DNA of 42,294 nt. It comes from a virus. How positions within the stretch are numbered: position 1 is the first letter of the stretch; every line of letters begins with the position of its first letter. Shown one piece after another: positions 38,172 through 42,294 of this stretch. The notes beneath the pieces are model-generated. The model worked only from the letters and a program-made list of their open reading frames with translations. It was not told where the DNA came from and did no database searches. The stretch is from the IMG/VR virus record IMGVR_UViG_3300037264_002333, positions 1-42,294 of that record. One strand, given 5' to 3'. The position numbers and the translations under genes were made by a program.

Positions 38172-38984
38172 GTACGGCGTGGCGCGGCAGGGCCGGGTCA
38201 GGCTCGGTAAGGCGCGGCAGGTTGGGTTGGGCTAGGTCAGGCCGGGTAGGGTAGTCCGTGGTCTGGAGTGGCAGGCATGGTGCGGCGTGGCGAAGCTGGG
38301 TCGGACTGGGCGCTGTGCGGTATGGCAGGAGCGGTTAGTCCAGGCCGGGTATGTGCTGGTAAGTCATGGCAGGTTTCCTCAGGGTAAGGCTGGGCGCGTC
38401 ACGGCGAGGCTGGGCAAGGCTAGGCAGGCGCGCTCGGGCAAGGCCCGGCGGGGCCAGGTCGGGCCTGGCTCGGTGCGGTTTGGTGCGGCAGGTGTGGTTC
38501 GGCCCGGACAGGGCGTGACGAGGCGAGGCTGGGCAAGGCTAGGCAAGGCATGTAAAGGTCGGGCTCGGTTAGACCGGGTATGGCGAGGTACGGCCGGGCA
38601 AGGCAGGTGCGGTTAGGCCGGGCGGGGCCGTGTGTGGCTGGGTAGGTTCCGGCGAGGCTTGGCAGGTATGGTGGTGCTTGGTAGGGTGGGGCTCGGTCGG
38701 GCGTGGCAGGAGCGACCTGGTGAGGCCCGGCGCGGTGACGGCACGGCCGGGTGAGGCGTGGCAAGGCAGGAGAGGTAAGCCAAGGCCGGGCCGGGCACGG
38801 CTGGGTGTGGCGTGACAGGTGGGGTCAGGCCAGGTAAGGCTGGGCCGGGTGTGGCGCGGTGTGGCCCGGCAGGTGGGGCTGGGTGTGGCACGACTCGGCC
38901 GGGCAAGGTCAGTCTTGGTCCGGCAGGTAAGGCGCGGCGGGGTCAGTCGTGGTACGACGGGGCGCGGTTGGGTCTGGCAGGCAC
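38172..38984 (+). repeat. GGYNN pentamer array with about 54-nt higher-order period
   Basis: This roughly 810-base gap has no supportable gene. It is built of degenerate pentamers GG(C/T)NN kept in strict 5-nt phase, for example GGCTG GGCAA GGCTA. The phase is reset by 4-mers at recurring GGCAGG sites, found near 38186, 38216, 38270, 38324, 38368, 38423, 38487, 38602, 38661, 38705, 38765, (38814 as GACAGG), 38868, 38922 and 38976. Spacings of exactly 54 occur six times or nearly so, and most others equal n x 5 + 4 (44, 49, 59, 64). The G-rich strand is the coding strand. GG-N3-GG-N3-GG-N3-GG is the minimal two-tetrad G-quadruplex pattern. Role unknown; replication origin, R-loop site, packaging/partition site or structural RNA are possible. 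Confidence 0.85.
38403..38545 (+). repeat. Exact 24-bp direct repeat inside the GGYNN array
   Basis: 38403-38426 and 38522-38545 are identical 24-mers, 119 bp apart, each made of five in-phase GGYNN units beginning GGCGA GGCTG. They are the longest exact repeat I found within the array, showing that expansion by copying of multi-unit blocks has happened. Confidence 0.85.
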
Positions 38985-38999
38985 AGGAGACAAACCAAA

Positions 39000-39404
39000 A
39001 TGGGACATTGGGTGCAGCGCGTGAACGGTCATGGCCGCCCGTTCCAGCAGTGGTTCCCGTCACATCCACAGGAATCCTTGCCGGAGTTTGGTCCAGGGAC
39101 CGCGAGTCCTGACTGTCCCATTTGCGGCGCGGCATTCGTGAAAGTGTACCCGCCGAAGTATCACACTGATGGGGTGGTGAACGCTGAGGGGGAGAAGGTC
39201 CGCAACGTGGCCTCGATGTTCATGCTCGCTGGCCCAGAGCATTTGCGGCAGCATGACCCCTGGGATGGGGACCCTCGGCCCTGGGCGCTGCGGATAACCC
39301 ATGATACGTTAATGCACGAGACCTACAACCCCGCGACGTACGAACGTGAAGTGAGCGGGGAACCAGAACTCCCACGTCCGCGTCGAGCGGCAGAGGGTAT
39401 GTAA
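39000..39404 (+). CDS. Zinc-finger-containing hypothetical protein, 134 aa
   Basis: ATG 39000 has CAGGAGA about 9 bases upstream, directly at the edge of the array. Residues about 39-44 contain CPICGAAF, and HLRQH follows some 45 residues later (LAGPEHLRQHDPWDG), giving a possible C-C-H-H site. The rest is Pro-rich with a charged end. No family recognised. Confidence 0.55.
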   Translation: MGHWVQRVNGHGRPFQQWFPSHPQESLPEFGPGTASPDCPICGAAFVKVYPPKYHTDGVVNAEGEKVRNVASMFMLAGPEHLRQHDPWDGDPRPWALRITHDTLMHETYNPATYEREVSGEPELPRPRRAAEGM

Positions 39405-39599
39405 ATGAACGGGGACACGCAACCAAAATTTCCAGGGAAGCTCTACGTCCGCCTCGATGGAGATGGGGACGAGCAGTGGCTCACCGTTCTGGGCGAGAAG
39501 CTCGACCCTGACGACATCGAAAACGATTCCCGCGTCGGCATCTATCAACTCGTCCAAGAAGGCCGCGCCAAAGTCACCGCCGAATTCATCGGGGGTTGA
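39405..39599 (+). CDS. Small hypothetical protein, 64 aa
   Basis: ATG 39405 is one base after the previous TAA. The product has strand-like LYVRLDGDGDEQWLTVLGEKLD followed by helices (IYQLVQEGRAKV split here), similar to small phage proteins in which W/F-G-D-E-L stretches are seen, but no specific family is recalled. Acidic overall. Confidence 0.55.
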   Translation: MNGDTQPKFPGKLYVRLDGDGDEQWLTVLGEKLDPDDIENDSRVGIYQLVQEGRAKVTAEFIGG

Positions 39600-39601
39600 C
39601 T

Positions 39602-39907
39602 GTGACGCACCAATCCCTCGTGCTCGCTGCCTTGAAGCACGAGCGGGCCTATCAGGACATGAAGTGGAACGCTGGCACCACTGCCAGCGGCGGACAGCAC
39701 ACGCCGACTGAGTGGTTGGTCTACATCGAAGACTACATTCGCGAAGCGACGCAGTTTACCTCCCGACATCCTGAGCCTGAAGCCACACACTTTGTTCTCC
39801 ACGCGATGCGCAAGATCGGTGCGATGGCGGTGGCGTGTCAGGAGCAGAATGGGGTGCGGACGCGAGAGCGCGAAGGCCCAAGGGCAGAGGGATTCTCGGC
39901 CACATGA
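39602..39907 (+). CDS. MazG-like-helical phage protein, 101 aa
   Basis: GTG 39602 is preferred (GGGG 7 bases upstream); TTG 39596 is an alternative. The pattern HERAYQDMKWN, then HTPTEWLVYIEDYIREA, and RKIGAMAVACQEQNGVRTRE is that of small all-helical phage proteins related in style to MazG-type nucleotide pyrophosphohydrolases, but the acidic catalytic ExxE set is not complete. Role unknown. Confidence 0.55.
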   Translation: MTHQSLVLAALKHERAYQDMKWNAGTTASGGQHTPTEWLVYIEDYIREATQFTSRHPEPEATHFVLHAMRKIGAMAVACQEQNGVRTREREGPRAEGFSAT

Positions 39908-40320
39908 AAGATGTCGATGCGTGGATTGCGGAACGTCTTCAGAGTGATGCTCCTTTTCGTTCTACGATTCGAGAGCGGGCGTGGCGGGAGTTATTGTTGG
40001 CGGAAGCCGCCGAGCCCCGCATGGACTTCGCGACCCGCGAAGATGGACACGGTGCGTGGGGGCGGTTCTGGCTCGCCGTGGAACAATATCGGGACGCCTG
40101 TATCGCGTACGGGGAGCATGACGAGCATCGCACGAATCCCCAGGCGATGGCGCGGGTCCTTCAGGCGGCGCGGACTTCTCGCACACAACTCGATATTGCG
40201 GTGCGGCGGTTACTGGTGTTGTTCGCCACGGACGTGCGGGCACAGGAGGGAGATATCCAAGAGTTATGCCAAGCTCTCGCCGTGACGACGGCGCAGACCG
40301 GCCACGCTACGGCCACGTGA
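39904..40320 (+). CDS. Hypothetical helical protein, 138 aa
   Basis: ATG 39904 overlaps the previous TGA. The product is helical and charged (VDAWIAERLQSDAPFRSTIRERAWRELL is split by a short turn; LDIAVRRLLVLFATDVRAQEGD near the end). No family recognised. The stop overlaps the next GTG (GTGA at 40317-40320). Confidence 0.5.
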   Translation: MKDVDAWIAERLQSDAPFRSTIRERAWRELLLAEAAEPRMDFATREDGHGAWGRFWLAVEQYRDACIAYGEHDEHRTNPQAMARVLQAARTSRTQLDIAVRRLLVLFATDVRAQEGDIQELCQALAVTTAQTGHATAT

Positions 40321-40484
40321 CACGGGGGAAGGCGCGGACGCATCTCTGGGGCGAAGTCCGCTGCCCCCACCCCTCGTGCGGACAGGTTGGCCGGATTCCC
40401 CCACAAGACCAGATCGTGTTGTTGCAGTGTACCGCGTGCCGTCGATGGTTCCGCGTGAACCCGCCAGGCGAGGAGGCGACGTGA
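40317..40484 (+). CDS. Zinc-ribbon protein, 55 aa
   Basis: GTG 40317 overlaps the preceding TGA. CPHPSCG (residues about 16-22) and CTACRRWF (about 39-46) form a zinc ribbon with a Phe/Arg-rich end, close in style to the FPG/transcription-elongation type of ribbons. It could bind nucleic acid. It is coupled to the next gene by another GTGA overlap. Confidence 0.6.
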   Translation: MTRGKARTHLWGEVRCPHPSCGQVGRIPPQDQIVLLQCTACRRWFRVNPPGEEAT

Positions 40485-40756
40485 ACTCTGTGTCTGAGCG
40501 TGGCATCCTGCGTCTGTTCCCCTACTTCGTGCGCGGGGTGGCGTGTCTCGCCGCGCTGGTGCTCGGGGACTGGCACTACGCCCTCGTGGGACTGATCGTC
40601 GCGGACATTATGCGCCTTGCTACTCCGGCGTCCTGGGATGAGGAGCCTGCCTCCCCGTCTGCGCAGCGGCACCTCTGCGAGTTGTGCGCGTACGGGTGGG
40701 ACGGGCCGGAGACCCGGTGCCCGCGCTGTGGGCTTCAAGAAGTCGAGCCGCGATGA
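40481..40756 (+). CDS. Membrane protein with C-terminal zinc ribbon, 91 aa
   Basis: GTG 40481 overlaps the previous TGA. A hydrophobic segment (about residues 12-45, FPYFVRGVACLAALVLGDW with a second short one after it) is followed by a cytoplasmic-type ribbon CELCAYGWDGPETRCPRCG. Membrane-tethered zinc ribbons can recruit partners to the envelope; no family recognised. Confidence 0.55.
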   Translation: MNSVSERGILRLFPYFVRGVACLAALVLGDWHYALVGLIVADIMRLATPASWDEEPASPSAQRHLCELCAYGWDGPETRCPRCGLQEVEPR

Positions 40757-41292
40757 CGCGCAAGCCATTACGGCGTCTTGTCGGCATCGACCCGAGCTTG
40801 ACGGCCACTGGGCTCGTCGTCGTGGAACTCACGCCCACGACGCAGACAGTGGTCTGGCGTCGGACTGTGCGGAGTCACACGGGGGAGGATTTGCTAGCGC
40901 GACTGTCTCAATTGGCCACCACGGTTTCACATGCCGTGGTGGGGGCCACCGAGGCATTCCCCTGTGCGGACGTGGTGATTGAAGACCCCACGGACCAGAA
41001 ACTCATCGGGCGGAATCGCAATGTGGGGAGTATCTGTAAGCTGGGCGCGGCAGTGGGTGCCATTATGGTCTCGGTCGCCCGCGACATCCATCTCCCGATG
41101 CACGCGGTTCCGGCTAGTCACTGGCTCCCCAAGACCCAGACGGGGAATTTCCGACATGCCGTGAAGCACGATGTGGCGAAACTGTTGCTCCGACACCAAA
41201 TTGTGGGCCTCGATGAGGCGACGGACGATGAAGTCTTCGCCGCAGGCGTCGCGGTCTGGTGGGCTCATCATTCCAAGGAGGAAGACCTGTGA
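40753..41292 (+). CDS. RuvC-like Holliday-junction resolvase, 179 aa
   Basis: Cleaves branched DNA during recombination, replication or before packaging. Catalytic pattern: GIDPSLTATGL with D13, VVIEDP with E77, a basic helix FRHAVKHDVAKLLL with the Lys, and the C-terminal DEATDDEVFAAGVAVWW with D158/D159, the usual D-E-D-D set of RuvC. Length is normal. It is coupled to its neighbours by ATGA/GTGA overlaps. A late or replication-associated role is likely. Confidence 0.82.
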   Translation: MTRKPLRRLVGIDPSLTATGLVVVELTPTTQTVVWRRTVRSHTGEDLLARLSQLATTVSHAVVGATEAFPCADVVIEDPTDQKLIGRNRNVGSICKLGAAVGAIMVSVARDIHLPMHAVPASHWLPKTQTGNFRHAVKHDVAKLLLRHQIVGLDEATDDEVFAAGVAVWWAHHSKEEDL

Positions 41293-42068
41293 CCACACCC
41301 AAGAAGAAGAAGAAGGCTCGCCAGGCGGAGCCCGTGACCCATGTCGCGCTCATTCTTGATCGCAGCGGGTCCATGATGGAGTGCCGGGACGCGACCATTG
41401 ACGGGTTCAACGCCCAGCGCGCCTCCATCCAGGCGAATGTCGCGCAAGGGGATGAAGTCCGTATCACGTTCTTGAGTTTCGGGGGCCGAGGGCCGAGTGG
41501 GGTGCATCTCCACAAGTACAATCGCCCTATCGCAGAACTCGATGCGCTCACTCCTGAGACCTACATCCCGACAGGCGGTACGCCGTTGTATGACGCTGTG
41601 GGGGAGGCGCTCGCGCAATTGCAGCGGCATGACGAGCAGGGTAAAGACATCGGGTTTCTCGTCATCATCTTGTCGGACGGTCAGGAAAATTCCTCCACGG
41701 AATGGGTCTCGCCGCCGCCCAAACACAAAGGGGAGAAGCTGGCGGCGCGCATCAAGAAGCTCCGCGACACGGGGCGCTGGAACTTCGTGTACATCGGGGC
41801 GAACCAAGACTTGGCGGATGTGCAGCGGCATCTGGGCGTGCAGCAAGCTGTGGCCTACACCCCCTCTCCGGCTGGGACGCAGCGACTGTATGAAGTGTCG
41901 AGCCGCAGTCTCGGCTCCTATCTCTCGGCGCGGAGTCACGGGCTCACTCCACAGGCCAGCGCGGTCGCGTACGACGTGGCGTTGGAGGCGTGTCCCGAGT
42001 GTCATCATTTGGGTGCTGGGCATGCCGCAGGGTGTGCTCGCGAGGCGCGGCAAGGCCAAGGCAGGTGA
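41289..42068 (+). CDS. von Willebrand A (VWA) domain protein, 259 aa
   Basis: GTG 41289 overlaps the previous stop. The MIDAS site is complete: DRSGSM (D24, S26, S28), PTGGTPLYDA (the Thr at about 97) and LSDGQENSS (Asp at about 135). The fold binds Mg2+ and partner proteins. N-terminal Lys-rich tail (KKKKKARQ) suggests nucleic-acid contact. Near the C-terminus CPECHHLGAGHAAGC may form a zinc site. The last residues (REARQGQGR) are encoded inside the second GGYNN array, so the 3' end has been altered by it. Role unknown; phage VWA proteins often pair with AAA+ ATPases, not visible here. Confidence 0.82.
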   Translation: MTTPKKKKKARQAEPVTHVALILDRSGSMMECRDATIDGFNAQRASIQANVAQGDEVRITFLSFGGRGPSGVHLHKYNRPIAELDALTPETYIPTGGTPLYDAVGEALAQLQRHDEQGKDIGFLVIILSDGQENSSTEWVSPPPKHKGEKLAARIKKLRDTGRWNFVYIGANQDLADVQRHLGVQQAVAYTPSPAGTQRLYEVSSRSLGSYLSARSHGLTPQASAVAYDVALEACPECHHLGAGHAAGCAREARQGQGR

Positions 42069-42134
42069 GGTTGGGTGAGGTCAGGCTCGGCGTGACTCGG
42101 TGAATGCTCGGCGGGGACTGGCACGGCAGGTGAG
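42043..42134 (+). repeat. Second GGYNN array overlapping the VWA gene end
   Basis: Starts within the last codons of the VWA gene and runs about 90 bases: GGCGC, GGCAA, GGCCA, then GGCAGGT at 42060 and GGCAGGT again at 42125, 65 bases apart. It has the same pentamer phase and the same GGCAGG punctuation as 38172-38984. The rest of the 95-base gap to 42164 (GGAAAGGGGTGGTGGGGCGG) is G-rich but less regular. Confidence 0.75.
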
Positions 42135-42163
42135 CAGGAAAGGGGTGGTGGGGCGGTGAGGCG

Positions 42164-42294
42164 ATGGTCGGGGACCAGATAACGCCGGAGGAAATTCGTC
42201 GGCGCTTAGGTCTCGCGCTGGCCGTGGGGGCGTGCCGTCCGTTACACGGGCAGACGCCCCCATGTGTGACGTGTGTACGGTACGGGCTGACACT
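42164..42294 (+). CDS. Partial gene running off the window end
   Basis: ATG 42164 opens a frame with no stop before the window ends. The visible 43 residues begin MVGDQITPEEIRRRLGLAL and include Cys-x2-LHG and PCVTC, a possible zinc-binding small protein like several others here. No family recognised; length unknown. Confidence 0.5.
   Translation, partial: MVGDQITPEEIRRRLGLALAVGACRPLHGQTPPCVTCVRYGLT

Noticed and set aside
38287-38616. Coding frame of 109 codons in the GGYNN array
   Set aside because: Open frames occur in several frames and on both strands because the repeat seldom makes stops; the translations are low-complexity Gly/Arg or Pro/Ala/Thr strings without ribosome sites.
38172-38984. 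CRISPR array
   Set aside because: There are no constant direct repeats with unique spacers; the unit is a degenerate 5-mer and no cas genes are present.
38569-39135. Minus-strand proline-rich protein across the array
   Set aside because: It is a translation of the reverse-complement repeat, overlaps the real gene at 39000 and would be the only minus-strand gene.

Overview
The window is a segment of a GC-rich tailed double-stranded DNA phage (or prophage-like) genome. Every supportable gene is on the + strand, genes are packed with ATGA, GTGA and TAATG overlaps, and GTG or TTG starts are common. A long tape measure gene with a tail tube gene and no sheath or baseplate set points to a siphovirus. 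Sigma70-like promoters, a membrane-anchored coiled-coil spanin-like protein and a signal-peptide partner suggest a Gram-negative host; the host species cannot be named from the sequence. No terminase, portal, DNA polymerase, integrase or repressor was recognised, so this is an incomplete genome.

Layout. 1-3.5 kb: a run of very small genes (zinc-ribbon, membrane, DUF5419-like and DUF6573-like proteins) with a strong promoter at 1096. 3.5-9.5 kb: an unknown 317-residue protein, then a head protein of the Mu gpF (MuF) type fused to a RelA/SpoT-like nucleotidyltransferase domain and a C-terminal ADP-ribosyltransferase domain, two small ORFs, a structured leader, scaffold and major capsid protein (SU10/DUF5309 type). 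9.5-24.4 kb: head decoration, head-tail joining, tail tube, tail chaperones with a probable -1 frameshift, tape measure, two paralogous distal-tail/receptor-type proteins, a tail hub-like protein with an FN3-like end, and a further tail or fibre protein. 24.4-28.3 kb: lysis region (membrane proteins/holins, M15 peptidase endolysin, spanin-like pair) with a metallophosphoesterase inserted, closed by a rho-independent terminator at 28310.

28.4-42.3 kb: middle/early-type genes reached from a set of promoters with perfect TTGACA boxes. They include an amidoligase next to a class II glutamine amidotransferase carrying zinc ribbons, two sigma-region-4-like HTH proteins, a lytic transglycosylase, a Gam-like protein, an SSB-like protein with an acidic DDELPF tail, a replication-initiator-like protein with a (GGAAA)6 tract, a RuvC-like resolvase and a VWA protein.

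The most unusual features are (i) the two-enzyme MuF toxin-like head protein, (ii) an approximately 810-bp non-coding array of GGYNN pentamers punctuated by GGCAGG at a recurring 54-nt spacing (38172-38984), with a second copy at 42043-42134, (iii) the amidoligase/amidotransferase pair, and (iv) a compact tRNA-like but non-tRNA RNA fold at 31422-31499.
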